Notes under the pieces: generated by a model
Told to the model about the DNA's origin: nothing
Seen by the model: only the letters and a program-made list of their open reading frames with translations
Database searches by the model: none
In this document: positions 17,305 to 26,589 of the stretch, in pieces
How positions within the stretch are numbered: the stretch's first letter is position 1
Layout of the letters: each line of letters starts with the position of its first letter
Assembly: GCA_964412505.1 (NCBI GenBank)
Contig: CAYPOM010000010.1
Coordinates: 1-39,468 of the forward strand
Direction of reading: 5' to 3'
Origin: CAYLKK01 sp964412505
GTDB lineage: Bacteria; Pseudomonadota; Alphaproteobacteria; UBA3830; CAYLKK01
Length of the DNA: 39,468 nucleotides
Made by a program: the position numbers and the translations under genes

Positions 17305-17984
17305 AAAAAGTTTTTGTATGTGTGTTGGCTAGTTTAATATTTGTAAATTGTTATAGTAGTCATACTGAACCACAAATCAGTGCTGCACAAACAAGCTGCA
17401 GTGAATATATACGCCATCCAGTAACATCTAAAAAGGATCGTGAAGATATTCTAAAAATGATAGGGAAATATATTAATTCTATAGAAAATTATATCGCATT
17501 ATTTGAACAATTTGATAGCAAAGATTTATCAACAAAAGTGGGTCGTGTCGAAATAAAAAGAAAAGATTCCTGTAATATAATTAAATTGAAATATCACAAA
17601 CCATATACAGCAGAGTACAGTATCAAAAATAAAGATAACAAAAGTATTATTCTTTATGATGAAATACTTAAAGAAGCCACAGAATTATCCAAAAAAACTT
17701 TGCCATTTAGTGTATTTCTTGAGTCTAAAATAGATTTCAAAAAACTTGATGTAAAATCTATTTCAGTCGACCATAACCATATTTATATAAATACTAGATT
17801 TCATGGGCTAGACGATTGCGAACTAGAATTTGCGTTTTCTGAAATGCCAATAAAATTATCAAAATGGAATATTCATAGTAAAGAATACGGAAATATTAGT
17901 GTTATAATAAAAGAAGAGATTGAAGTTACTAAAAAAGAAGGAACATCAAAAAAGAGCAGCAAAACTAAGAAAAAAGAGCTGTAA
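17301..17984 (+). CDS. lolA: LolA-like outer-membrane lipoprotein carrier
   Basis: A 227-residue secreted protein with signal peptide MKKVFVCVLASLIFVNCYSS. The core fits the LolA fold: DILKMIGKYINSIENYIALF, then GRVEIKRKDSCNIIKLKYHK-type beta strands, IILYDEILKEATELSKKTLP, and PFSVFLESKIDF. In the periplasm LolA carries lipoproteins from the LolCDE complex to the outer membrane. Its place directly after ftsK (4-bp ATGA overlap) is the standard ftsK-lolA order in proteobacteria and supports an otherwise weak sequence match. The tail after about residue 205 is a lysine/serine-rich run (KKSSKTKKKEL) that is unlikely to be folded. Confidence 0.75.
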   Translation: MKKVFVCVLASLIFVNCYSSHTEPQISAAQTSCSEYIRHPVTSKKDREDILKMIGKYINSIENYIALFEQFDSKDLSTKVGRVEIKRKDSCNIIKLKYHKPYTAEYSIKNKDNKSIILYDEILKEATELSKKTLPFSVFLESKIDFKKLDVKSISVDHNHIYINTRFHGLDDCELEFAFSEMPIKLSKWNIHSKEYGNISVIIKEEIEVTKKEGTSKKSSKTKKKEL

Positions 17985-18024
17985 AGGTTTAGCAAAATAT
18001 TAAGTAATGTCATTGACTTATAAG

Positions 18025-19164
18025 ATGAAAAGTATATTTATAATCGCAGGTGAAGCTTCTGGGGACTATTTAGGCGCAAATCTATTAAAAGATTTAACTT
18101 TATTGTCGCATGGTAAAATTAAAGCAACAGGTATAGGGGGACAGCTTATGTCTCAATACATGAATGTGTTCTTTGATATGTCTGAAATTAATCTAATTGG
18201 AATAGCTGAAATTTTTACTAAAATTTTTAAAATGAAAAAATTAATAAAAAAAACAGCGGCTAAAATACTAGAAGAAAAACCTGCCGTCTTGATAACGATA
18301 GATTCATCTGGATTTACACATAGGGTAGCAAAATTAGTTCGCTCAAAAAATAAAAATATCAAAATTGTGCATTACGTAGCTCCTCCAGCCTGGGCTTGGC
18401 GGCCATGGCGCGCAAAAAAAATGCATAAATTCATAGATCTTCTAATGACTTTATTTCCATTCGAACCTAAATTTTTTGAAAAGTATAAGTTGAAAAGTGT
18501 TTTTGTAGGCCATCCAATAGCAAATGACGATTGTATTGTTACACCGACAAAAATACAAAAAAATGAATTTTTCAAAAAATATAATCTTTCATCTACTGAT
18601 ACTATCTTATGTTTTCTTCCAGGCAGCAGAAACTCTGAAATTTCTAGGCATGTTCCAATTTTTATAGAAACATTAAAAAAACTAAAAAAGTCATATAAAA
18701 ATATAAAAGTGCTAATTCCTACAGTCTTATTTCATACAAAAAAATTAGAAGATATGTTTATGAATATAGACGATGTTTTTATCATTGCTGATTTTTCAGA
18801 AAAATATACAGCGATGGCTAGTTCTAATGTAGCAATAGCTGCATCTGGAACAGTAACATTGGAATTAGCAAAATTAGGAATCCCGACTATAGTTATATAT
18901 AAAACATCAAAAATCACTGCATTTTTAGTAAAACTGCTCATTAAAATAAAGCATGTAAGTTTAGTAAATATTTTATGCAAAAGAACAGTCGTACCAGAGT
19001 TGTTGCAGAATGAATGTACTGCTGACAGAATATTTGAAGAATTTTCAAAAATGTTGAGTTCAAATGATTGTTTAATACAAAAGAAAGCATTTGCAGAAGT
19101 TATCGAAATGATAAAATGCCCTCAAGAAATGACCGCAGCTAAAGAAATCCTAAAAATCCTATAG
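18025..19164 (+). CDS. lpxB: Lipid-A-disaccharide synthase LpxB
   Basis: A 379-residue GT19 glycosyltransferase joining UDP-2,3-diacylglucosamine to lipid X to make the lipid A disaccharide at the inner membrane. Hallmarks: IIAGEASGDYLGANLLKDL at the start, GIGGQLM, DMSEINLIGIAEI, YVAPPAWAWRPWRAKKM, FPFEPKFFEKY and FVGHP, and the nucleotide-sugar region LPGSRNSEI. I start it at 18025 because the family begins with the glycine-rich strand right after this Met; an ATG at 18007 would add six residues. Its presence means the cell makes lipid A, which fits the Ara4N genes that follow on the other strand. Confidence 0.95.
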   Translation: MKSIFIIAGEASGDYLGANLLKDLTLLSHGKIKATGIGGQLMSQYMNVFFDMSEINLIGIAEIFTKIFKMKKLIKKTAAKILEEKPAVLITIDSSGFTHRVAKLVRSKNKNIKIVHYVAPPAWAWRPWRAKKMHKFIDLLMTLFPFEPKFFEKYKLKSVFVGHPIANDDCIVTPTKIQKNEFFKKYNLSSTDTILCFLPGSRNSEISRHVPIFIETLKKLKKSYKNIKVLIPTVLFHTKKLEDMFMNIDDVFIIADFSEKYTAMASSNVAIAASGTVTLELAKLGIPTIVIYKTSKITAFLVKLLIKIKHVSLVNILCKRTVVPELLQNECTADRIFEEFSKMLSSNDCLIQKKAFAEVIEMIKCPQEMTAAKEILKIL

Positions 19165-19248
19165 CAGTTTATATTCTTGAGATAGCTTGTTTTACATATT
19201 AAGCTATAACAAAACTAATAATTGCAAATGCTCGTAAAAACTGCGCAT

Positions 19249-20406
19249 TTATGCGAAATAATTTAATATGTTTTCTATTACGTATTCCTGTTTTTCATCA
19301 CTTAAAGATGGGTACAAAGGAATACATAGAATTCTACTTCCAATTGATTCTGCAATTGGCAAATCTCCTACTTTATATCCATATTTTCTCGAATAATATG
19401 AGAATAAATGGACAGGATAGTAATATGGAGTAGTACCTATACTTTGTTCTTTTAAAAATGCAGCTAATTTATCTCTAGTTGCAGAATTATCTAATAATAT
19501 AGGAAATAAGTGTCCAGAATGTACATGATCGTATGCTGGAATTCCCTGCATTTCTATATGTTCACAAATTGCAAGTTTATCTCTATAATTGCTAGCCAGC
19601 TGCCTCCTCTTCTCATTCATTTCTTCTACTTCTTTAAGCTGATGTAGACCAATTGTAGCCTGTATGTCAGACATATTAAATTTAAAACCAGGGATAGCTA
19701 TATCATAATTTTGTGATTTGCTTTCCTTAGAGAATCTATCCCAAATAGATCTATCAATTCCATGGAATCTGAATAATTCTATGAATCTTATAAACTCTGT
19801 CTCATTTGGATTTACAGTGATACATCCACCTTCTCCTGTTGTCATATTTTTTATAGGATGGAAGCTAAAAACCTGAATATCACCGAAACTTCCAATTTTC
19901 CTGCCTTTGTAATAGCTCCCCATTGCGTGCGCTGCATCTTCTATAATTTTCCATCCTCGTTTTTTAGCTAAATTAATCAATGGATCCATATCAACAGACA
20001 ATCCAGCATAATGCACAGGGATTACAGCCTTTACATTTTTGTTAGAAATTTCTTCAATTTTTGCGACATCTATGTTAAATGTTTTTGCATCAACATCTAC
20101 AAAAATCGGAGTCGCCCCAGTTAGTTCTATTGCATTAACTGTCGCAACAAATGTAAGAGAGGTCGTGATTACAGCATCGCCAGCTCCAACACCTAATGCT
20201 TTTAATGCAGAATACAAACCGACTGTATTTGATGTCATTGATAATGCCCTGTTACCGTCAAAATACTCTGACAAACATTTTTCGAATTCTTGCGTTTTAG
20301 GGCCTGTAGCTATCCATCCAGACTTTATTACTTTAATCAATTCATTAATTGTATCCTCACTTATTTCAGGTTTAGATACAGGTAAAAAATCACTAACTTT
20401 TTGCAA
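19249..20406 (-). CDS. arnB: UDP-4-amino-4-deoxy-arabinose aminotransferase ArnB
   Basis: A 385-residue DegT/DnrJ/EryC1/StrS aminotransferase using PLP. It follows ArnB along its whole length: LIKVIKSGWIATGPKTQEFE, SLTFVATVNAIELTGATP, IPVHYAGLSVDMDPL, IEDAAHAMGSYYKGRKIGSF, and FSFHPIKNMTTGEGGC, where the Lys forms the PLP Schiff base. The enzyme converts UDP-4-keto-pentose, the ArnA product, to UDP-Ara4N. It is the last gene of arnT-arnE-arnB and its start overlaps the arnE end by 14 bp. Related aminotransferases act on other sugars, but the ArnA and ArnT neighbours favour this call. Confidence 0.88.
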   Translation of the reverse strand: MQKVSDFLPVSKPEISEDTINELIKVIKSGWIATGPKTQEFEKCLSEYFDGNRALSMTSNTVGLYSALKALGVGAGDAVITTSLTFVATVNAIELTGATPIFVDVDAKTFNIDVAKIEEISNKNVKAVIPVHYAGLSVDMDPLINLAKKRGWKIIEDAAHAMGSYYKGRKIGSFGDIQVFSFHPIKNMTTGEGGCITVNPNETEFIRFIELFRFHGIDRSIWDRFSKESKSQNYDIAIPGFKFNMSDIQATIGLHQLKEVEEMNEKRRQLASNYRDKLAICEHIEMQGIPAYDHVHSGHLFPILLDNSATRDKLAAFLKEQSIGTTPYYYPVHLFSYYSRKYGYKVGDLPIAESIGSRILCIPLYPSLSDEKQEYVIENILNYFA

Positions 20407-20746
20407 TGCAACACACTCCTATAAAAATAATAGCAATTCCGATGAGGCGTAATAACGTAATATTTTCCCCAAAGAAATACCACCCTCCAATCGCGGCTAA
20501 GACATAAGATAAGCTACCGAATGGATACAAAAAACTCAACTCGCATTTGGAAAGAAGATACAACCAAATAGCCATTGAAAATACAAATATCGAAACTCCA
20601 CAAAAAATATTAAAATTAGTTACAATACTCCAACACAAATTTAAAACATCTTGCTCAAATGAGATTTGGTTAACTCCTTTTTTGAGCAAAATCTGTGCTC
20701 CAGTATTAATAACAACTTGAAATAAAATTATAAGCAAAATCCACAT
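20393..20746 (-). CDS. arnE: ArnE-like small EamA-type membrane protein
   Basis: A 117-residue protein with about four hydrophobic helices, related to the EamA/small multidrug resistance fold. It reads INTGAQILLKKGVNQISF, FSMAIWLYLLSKCELSFLYP, and GGWYFFGENITLLRLIGIAI, typical of ArnE/ArnF subunits that flip undecaprenyl-phosphate-Ara4N across the inner membrane. Enterobacteria use an ArnE-ArnF pair; only one such gene is seen here. It lies 2 bp after arnT and overlaps arnB. The membrane fold is sure, and the flippase role comes from the neighbours. Confidence 0.75.
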   Translation of the reverse strand: MWILLIILFQVVINTGAQILLKKGVNQISFEQDVLNLCWSIVTNFNIFCGVSIFVFSMAIWLYLLSKCELSFLYPFGSLSYVLAAIGGWYFFGENITLLRLIGIAIIFIGVCCIAKS

Positions 20747-20748
20747 AA

Positions 20749-22482
20749 TTACCTATTCATAATTACAACAAAATTTTTAGAAACATAGAATATTGTATGC
20801 GGAATATCTACTTCTTTAATAAACTGATCGTATCTATATCTGAACATAACAACAAAAATCCTATTCTTAGCTTCTGCAAGATATTTTATGAAATCTTTCT
20901 TAGGTGGAAAGTTTTTTTTATCATCCAACGAATTTATCCCAAATTCTAATTCCCCTTTATGTTCAACTAGTCCAACAGTCCTTCCAAGATAAACAGGCAA
21001 ATCTTGAAAATAATCATCGTAACAAAAGACTTCTACGCCATCTGTTAAATTATATTTTATATTTTTAGCGACACCTAAAACTGATGGTTTCTTTATATCC
21101 TGATAATAAGGAATTATTCTATTTGTAATAAGCATTATATTTGCTGAAAAGACAATAAACAAGATAACTAATGGAAGTTTTCCTATCTTATTTTTATACA
21201 AATAATATGACACAAATTCCCAAGCAAAAATTGCAACAACACAAGTCACACATAAAGCTATGTATAATGTCTTTAAATTTTCATTACTAGAAAAGCATCG
21301 TAAAGACGTATCCCTCAACGCAAATACACTTATTAGTGCACACAATAAAATAAACGTAGAAATGTAGAAAGAATAACTTAAATAACATTTCCTGCTTTGC
21401 AAATACGTATATGAACTTGCTACATTTTTTTCTTCGTTAATGTAATTGCCAATAAATTCGCCTATCATACATGCTAAAGGGAAAAACACAGGTAAAACAT
21501 ATGGTATTAATTTAGACTGAGATATACTAAAAAACAAGACTATAACAACAATCCAAATAGTAAGAAATTTTAGATTTTCATCTACTCTAATCCTTTTGAA
21601 ATTTCCAATTTTTCCAAATAGAAATCCTGTCCAAGGAGTTAAGCCAACTAAAACTATTGGTATAAAATACCAGAACGGCTGAAATCTTTGATGCGAATCT
21701 GTTAAATATCTCGTAAAATGTTCATATATAAAATAAAACTCAAAAAAATCATTATTTTTAATTCCACATATTACATGCCATGGTAAAAAAATGACTAGAA
21801 ATAGCGCTATACCGATTGGATCAAACGATTTCTTTATCTTGTTTATTTTTTCACGGAAACTATAAGATGAACAAAACACCCAAGTAATAATAATTATTCC
21901 AGGTAATACACATCCAATTAATCCTTTTGTTAAACATGCTAATGCAGAAAATACATAAAACAATCTAATAAAAAGCTTTTCTCGATAATTTTTTATAACC
22001 GCAAGCATATATGAAAACAAAGAACACGCTAAGCACACAGATAAGAGCAAATCTAAGTTTATGAATCTAGATTGTATAAAAAAAAGAAGCGAAGTGCTCA
22101 ACGCAGACGCAGATATATAGGCAGTCTGCGACCCATAAATTTTTAGCATTGAACAAAACATTGCTAATAAACCAAAAATAGCTATAGCAACTTGAGTCGC
22201 TCTTTGAGCTGAGAAATCTATGCCGAAATGTTTTATATTAACAGCCTCTATCCAATAAAAAAGAGGAGGTTTTTCGAAATACTTTACACCATTTAGTTTT
22301 GGCGTAACAAAATCGCCTGTTTCTGCAATTTCTCTAGAAATTTCAACATATCTAGCTTCGTCTGGCACTGCGAACGGCCTATTCCCTATTTCATACGACA
22401 GAAACAGCGACAACAAAACAAAAAAAGCAAATACACTCTTCAAAAAAAAATTTTGATCAGATTGTTCTAAAGAAATATTCAT
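20749..22482 (-). CDS. arnT: Lipid A 4-amino-arabinose transferase ArnT-like (GT83)
   Basis: A 577-residue polytopic glycosyltransferase of the PMT/ArnT group. The first periplasmic loop contains the family motif FAVPDEARYVEISREIAETGD with the catalytic Asp, followed by LNGVKYFEKPPLFYWIEA. About a dozen hydrophobic helices follow, then a soluble C-terminal domain from about residue 460. ArnT moves Ara4N from undecaprenyl phosphate to lipid A, lowering negative charge and sensitivity to cationic peptides. First protein gene of the arnT-arnE-arnB operon, 19 bp after tRNA-Gly on the same strand. It could use another lipid-linked sugar, but ArnA/ArnB-like genes make Ara4N likely. Confidence 0.88.
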   Translation of the reverse strand: MNISLEQSDQNFFLKSVFAFFVLLSLFLSYEIGNRPFAVPDEARYVEISREIAETGDFVTPKLNGVKYFEKPPLFYWIEAVNIKHFGIDFSAQRATQVAIAIFGLLAMFCSMLKIYGSQTAYISASALSTSLLFFIQSRFINLDLLLSVCLACSLFSYMLAVIKNYREKLFIRLFYVFSALACLTKGLIGCVLPGIIIITWVFCSSYSFREKINKIKKSFDPIGIALFLVIFLPWHVICGIKNNDFFEFYFIYEHFTRYLTDSHQRFQPFWYFIPIVLVGLTPWTGFLFGKIGNFKRIRVDENLKFLTIWIVVIVLFFSISQSKLIPYVLPVFFPLACMIGEFIGNYINEEKNVASSYTYLQSRKCYLSYSFYISTFILLCALISVFALRDTSLRCFSSNENLKTLYIALCVTCVVAIFAWEFVSYYLYKNKIGKLPLVILFIVFSANIMLITNRIIPYYQDIKKPSVLGVAKNIKYNLTDGVEVFCYDDYFQDLPVYLGRTVGLVEHKGELEFGINSLDDKKNFPPKKDFIKYLAEAKNRIFVVMFRYRYDQFIKEVDIPHTIFYVSKNFVVIMNR

Positions 22483-22501
22483 ATTTTTGGCTCAAAAGAG
22501 A

Positions 22502-22575
22502 TGGAGCGGGTGATGGGAATCGGACCCACGTCTCAAGCTTGGGAAGCTTATGCTCTACCATTGAGCTACACCCGC
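22502..22575 (-). tRNA. tRNA-Gly (anticodon CCC)
   Basis: A 74-nt minus-strand tRNA. Acceptor GCGGGTG (from 22575) pairs with CACCCGC (22512-22506), T is the discriminator and CCA (22504-22502) is encoded. The D arm reads GCTCAATGGTAGAGC and the T arm GGGTCCGATTCCC-like. The anticodon loop TTCCCAA gives CCC. It lies 19 bp upstream of arnT on the same strand. Confidence 0.95.
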
Positions 22576-22721
22576 ATCTCTTCAAAATATACTAGATATT
22601 CTAATATATTTCAAGAGGTACGCAGATTAAATAGATTGTTCAGCAGACCCTAATGGAGCAAAAACAAAGGCTATATTGAAAATACTCACATTTGTCTTAG
22701 TTCAGAAAAAGTGGAGACTGA

Positions 22722-22895
22722 GAGGCTACGATGAAGATTATATATTTACCTAAGAAGATTTACAAATTATACAATTATGCAAGGAGGCATAACGTTTGGC
22801 ATGAGTATCGAGAGAAGTGCTGAAAGATTGTTGAAAAATATAATAAATATAGACCTCACGCAGAATTGAACTGGCTCACTCCTTTGATATATATT
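22722..22895 (+). pseudogene. Fragment of an rve-type (IS3/IS481-like) transposase C-terminus
   Basis: In the 407-bp gap between tRNA-Gly and the M50 protease gene, the plus-strand frame beginning at 22722 reads through an in-frame TGA (22821-22823) into KIVEKYNKYRPHAELNWLTP, a segment ending near 22883. The YN.YRPH..L..LTP pattern is the signature of the end of DDE integrase-type transposases of the IS3/IS481 families. No start, no DDE residues and no terminal repeats are visible, so it is a relic. The rest of the gap, 22576-22721 and 22896-22982, shows nothing that I can identify. Confidence 0.55.
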
Positions 22896-22982
22896 AACAC
22901 ATATCATGCGGCTAACACACACAGTCTAAATATACTTGAACTCACGCACATGTTGTCTAGTATATTTGTAGCAATCTATATC

Positions 22983-23630
22983 TTATTTGAGTATTAAATT
23001 TACTATATATTTCACAGGAGCTTCAATGAATACATAAAACAAACTGTAATTTGTGTCAAAAATTTTTGCTATCTGCAGACTAATTAATTGTATAGCAAAA
23101 ATCAAAAAAATTCCGAAAATTTCTAGTCTTTCCCAGATTACGGCTAATTTCTTCGGTAATATATTGATTACTACTCTACTTCCATCTAAAGGTGGAATTG
23201 GAATTAGATTAAAGAAAGCTAGCCCAAGATTTATGATAACAAAGTGCAAACATATTTTACTGAAAATAGTTACTTCTATAGCTTCTTTTTGTTGAGATAA
23301 CAACAATAAAGCGAAAATTCCAGCCAATATAAAATTTACGATAGGACCAGCTAGACCAACTAAAGCTAGATCTATCAAAGGATCTTCAAATTTTTTTGGG
23401 TTTACTCGCACAGGTTTTGCATAGCCTATTACAAAAGGTGATCCAAATATAAATAACGAAACTGGAAGAATTAACGACCCAAATAAATCAAAATGTGTAT
23501 GTAAATAAAATCTTTTTTGTTTTTTCGCTGTGTCATCACCTAAAATGTAGGCAACAAACGCGTGCCCTATTTCATGCAATGCTATTGATATAAATAGGAC
23601 GAATCCACACAGAAGAAATTGCTCTACCAT
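22983..23630 (-). CDS. M50 (site-2-type) membrane metalloprotease
   Basis: A 215-residue polytopic protein of the small M50B group. The zinc motif HEIGH (HExxH, in SIALHEIGHAFVAYILGD) lies in the first helix, GYAKPVRVNPKKFEDP follows, and the third zinc ligand lies in LIPIPPLDGSRV, a variant of the NPDG motif. It probably cuts membrane-embedded substrates; the target is unknown. There is no PDZ domain, unlike RseP. Its start overlaps the SPOR gene end by 7 bp, making it the third gene of the argS-SPOR-M50 group. In many alphaproteobacteria nagZ takes this place. Confidence 0.87.
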   Translation of the reverse strand: MVEQFLLCGFVLFISIALHEIGHAFVAYILGDDTAKKQKRFYLHTHFDLFGSLILPVSLFIFGSPFVIGYAKPVRVNPKKFEDPLIDLALVGLAGPIVNFILAGIFALLLLSQQKEAIEVTIFSKICLHFVIINLGLAFFNLIPIPPLDGSRVVINILPKKLAVIWERLEIFGIFLIFAIQLISLQIAKIFDTNYSLFYVFIEAPVKYIVNLILK

Positions 23631-24709
23631 ATTAATTGTACGCCTCTTTCAATCATTGCGTTTGCAACGCTATCTGCTGTTTCAATGTCACTAAAAGGTC
23701 CTATTAGAATCTTATATCTGACAATATTATACGCTTTTGAGTTATCTTTGTACTCACTTTTAGTAGCTTTCTCTGAATTTATGTTTGAGCCTGTGTTTGC
23801 GCTTTGAATGTTTCCAAGTTTATCAACCGATCTACTTGATAGTTTTATAATCTTATACCCATATTGCTTAACAAAAGGGCAAACACGTGATATGTAGTCA
23901 TAATATTTATATGCATCTAACTCTGCATTAAAAAACAATGAAGGGATAAATACTCCGCCATTGATATTTTTGTTCTCAGGATCTTTCGACTTTCTCTTAA
24001 AAAAATGCTTTAAGGATTTTTTTGGTTTTATTTTTAAATTACTTGTATCTTCTGCGTATTCGTAGTTGTTATCTATATGTCCATGATCCAGTTTATTATC
24101 AACAGAGTCATTGTCAATAATCGAACTTACCATTTCTTGTCTCAATCTACGTCTATTCGCAGCATTAGAATCTTGATTATACAAAGGAGTATGATCTATC
24201 GTTCCTCGTGCTTTTTGTGAATTATTAACTACAAAAGTATCTTCGTCTGTTGTCCCGGCTAGTGACACTTTATCTTCAGTTTTTTCGTTTGTTATATAAC
24301 TGTAAACCTTTTGAGAACTTGTTTTCCTTTGGTTGATGTCCTTTTTTCCCTTAAATTGAACGCTTTCCGCTTTAATTACCGGCAAATCGTCGCTGTTTTC
24401 ATCTTGCATATTATAAATTAAAAATACGATTGCAATAGAAAAAACAAAAATAAATGCTAGTAAGGAAACAATGTATTTTTTTTGAAGAAACTGCCTAATA
24501 TTTATAGATTGAGTTTCGTTTTTTCTATCGATATCATGTTCATCGAGAAAAAACTTTTTGGATGACAAAAAATCTACATCGATATCAGCTACATCTAGTT
24601 CTTGGAATTTAGACGATGAATTTATTTTATCGCGTATACCAAAAATTACAGATTTCTCTGAACCTGATGAATTACTTATACATTCGTTTGTGTTGTCCTC
24701 CACCTTCAT
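23624..24709 (-). CDS. SPOR-domain, single-pass membrane protein
   Basis: A 361-residue protein with a cytoplasmic N-terminal part of about 75 residues, one membrane helix (YIVSLLAFIFVFSIAIVFLI), a long low-complexity periplasmic linker, and a C-terminal SPOR domain: the strand VRYKILIGPFSDIETADSVA followed by MIERGV at the end, with an earlier CPFVKQYGYKIIKL segment. SPOR domains bind denuded glycan strands of septal peptidoglycan. It lies 16 bp after argS; an argS-SPOR pair is a common alphaproteobacterial arrangement, so it is probably the division-related SPOR protein of that locus, possibly FtsN-like. Confidence 0.8.
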   Translation of the reverse strand: MKVEDNTNECISNSSGSEKSVIFGIRDKINSSSKFQELDVADIDVDFLSSKKFFLDEHDIDRKNETQSINIRQFLQKKYIVSLLAFIFVFSIAIVFLIYNMQDENSDDLPVIKAESVQFKGKKDINQRKTSSQKVYSYITNEKTEDKVSLAGTTDEDTFVVNNSQKARGTIDHTPLYNQDSNAANRRRLRQEMVSSIIDNDSVDNKLDHGHIDNNYEYAEDTSNLKIKPKKSLKHFFKRKSKDPENKNINGGVFIPSLFFNAELDAYKYYDYISRVCPFVKQYGYKIIKLSSRSVDKLGNIQSANTGSNINSEKATKSEYKDNSKAYNIVRYKILIGPFSDIETADSVANAMIERGVQLIW

Positions 24710-24725
24710 CTCCTTATTCGCTTCA

Positions 24726-26465
24726 TTATAATTCTCTTACTGGCGTGACTCCTACAACCGACAACCCAGTTTCTATCGTTTTTTGCGTTGCAATCACTAA
24801 TGCTAACTTTGCTAAGCTAGACTCATAATCATTCTCATTTACAAACCTTAACCTATGTTCAGACTTCCCAGAATTCCATAAGGAATGGAACGCTGATGCG
24901 ACAGAATACAGGTAGAAAGATATCCTGTGAGGTTCTCTTAACTTAGCTGCTATTGCTGCTTGATTATTCCAATCAGCCAATTCTTTAATTAGATTAAATT
25001 CTTGTTCTGAATCGATTAATTTCAGATTAGCTGCGTTAATATCTGGATATTCTGTTAAGCTGAATGTTTCGATGAATTGATTAAGGACAGAGTAAGTCCT
25101 TGCTAATGCATATTGAACGTAAAAAACTGGATTTTCTTTGCTTTGTTCAACTACCTTATCAAAGTCGAAGTCTAAATATGCGTCGTCTTTACGTGTAAGC
25201 ATTATAAATCTTATTACATCTTTTCCAACTTTTTCAATGATGTCCCTTACCGTAATAAATGTGCCGGCACGTTTAGACATCTTCACTTCTTTGTCTCCAT
25301 CCATGAATTTAACAAGTTGGCATATCTTTACAGAAAAGACGTCATTTCTACCAGTGAGAGCTTCAATGGCAGAGCTCATTCGTTTTATATAGCCACCATG
25401 ATCCGCTCCCCAAAAATCTACTAATTCATCGAATCCTCTTTCTATCTTATTTCTGTGGTAAGCTATATCGGTTGCAAAATATGTCCATGTGCCATCAGAT
25501 TTTTGTAGTGGACGATCTACATCGTCGCCAAATTTAGATGAACGAAATAACAATTGCTCCCGCTCTTCCCAATCATCTAATAATTTCCCTTTTGGCTTTT
25601 GCAATTTCCCATAGTATACCAAATCTTTTGATTTTAGAAAATCTATACACTCTTCTACAGCTCCTTTATTCACTATATCTTTTTCTGATGTGAATACGTC
25701 ATGTTTTATATCGAGTGAGAGTAAATCTTGCTTTATAATTTCCATTTGCTTGTTTACGGCATAATCAGAGAAAAATGGCAACCATTCATTTTCAGGTTTT
25801 TGGTAGAATTTGTCTCCGTATTCATTGTTTAGATTAATTGCCATATCAATTATATAATCGCCTGGATACATATCATCTGGCAATTCTGCTGGAACTGTAG
25901 AGTTGCCAAGTTTTTTATCTAGAATTTGAGCATATCTATAGTACAGACTTTTAGCTAAATTGACTATTTGATTACCAGCATCATTTATATAATACTCTTT
26001 TGTTACATTATATCCGATATAATCTAAAATTCTTGCCAAAGCATCCCCTACAACAGCTCCTCTCGCATGCCCTGCATGCAAAGGCCCAGTAGGGTTTGCT
26101 GACACATACTCTATATTTATCGTTTTTCCATTGCGAGTTTTTTTATTATGAAATTCGTCTGATAAAACAAAAGATAATTGCTTTCGTAAAATATCATCGC
26201 TAACGAGCCAATTGATGAAGCCTGGACCTGCTGTATTTAAAGATTTAAATGAATTATCATTATTCAGAGTGTCAACAATTTCTTCTGCTAATTGTCTTGG
26301 CGCCATGTTTAGCCTCTTACACAATACCATTGCTATATTTGTGCTAAAGTCGCCAAAACTCTTTTCCTTAGGTTTTTCTATGGTTACATTGAAATCATCA
26401 ATTTCATATTTAGTCTGCACCGCAGAGAATATCTTTTTAGCGAAAAAAGAGCTTAAATCTTGCAT
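24726..26465 (-). CDS. argS: Arginyl-tRNA synthetase
   Basis: A 579-residue class I synthetase charging tRNA-Arg. The HIGH-type motif is in ANPTGPLHAGHARGAVVGDA, and the KMSK motif is in KEVKMSKRAGTFITVRDIIE. The N-terminal Add1-like domain and the C-terminal DALR anticodon-binding domain (from QYALARTYSVLNQF onward) are both in place. Full length for the family. It heads the argS-SPOR-M50 gene group and is divergent from metG, with a shared 124-bp promoter region. Confidence 0.97.
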   Translation of the reverse strand: MQDLSSFFAKKIFSAVQTKYEIDDFNVTIEKPKEKSFGDFSTNIAMVLCKRLNMAPRQLAEEIVDTLNNDNSFKSLNTAGPGFINWLVSDDILRKQLSFVLSDEFHNKKTRNGKTINIEYVSANPTGPLHAGHARGAVVGDALARILDYIGYNVTKEYYINDAGNQIVNLAKSLYYRYAQILDKKLGNSTVPAELPDDMYPGDYIIDMAINLNNEYGDKFYQKPENEWLPFFSDYAVNKQMEIIKQDLLSLDIKHDVFTSEKDIVNKGAVEECIDFLKSKDLVYYGKLQKPKGKLLDDWEEREQLLFRSSKFGDDVDRPLQKSDGTWTYFATDIAYHRNKIERGFDELVDFWGADHGGYIKRMSSAIEALTGRNDVFSVKICQLVKFMDGDKEVKMSKRAGTFITVRDIIEKVGKDVIRFIMLTRKDDAYLDFDFDKVVEQSKENPVFYVQYALARTYSVLNQFIETFSLTEYPDINAANLKLIDSEQEFNLIKELADWNNQAAIAAKLREPHRISFYLYSVASAFHSLWNSGKSEHRLRFVNENDYESSLAKLALVIATQKTIETGLSVVGVTPVREL

Positions 26466-26549
26466 TTAATAATGTCCATAATTCTACATATTACACAGAT
26501 TATATCAGACAAATAGTGCTTGCAAAAGCTTTTTAACATAAGTCGCTCG

Positions 26550-26558
26550 TGTTATAAT
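26550..26558 (+). promoter_or_regulatory. Extended -10 promoter for metG
   Basis: TGTTATAAT at 26550-26558 has a perfect TATAAT hexamer and the TGn extension that can replace a strong -35 element. The -35 area holds only a weak TTTAAC (26532-26537). Transcription would begin near 26565, about 25 bases before the metG ATG, which has a GGG sequence as ribosome site. Confidence 0.55.
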
Positions 26559-26589
26559 TTCTTATGTCTTGTATTAAATCTGGGTATCT

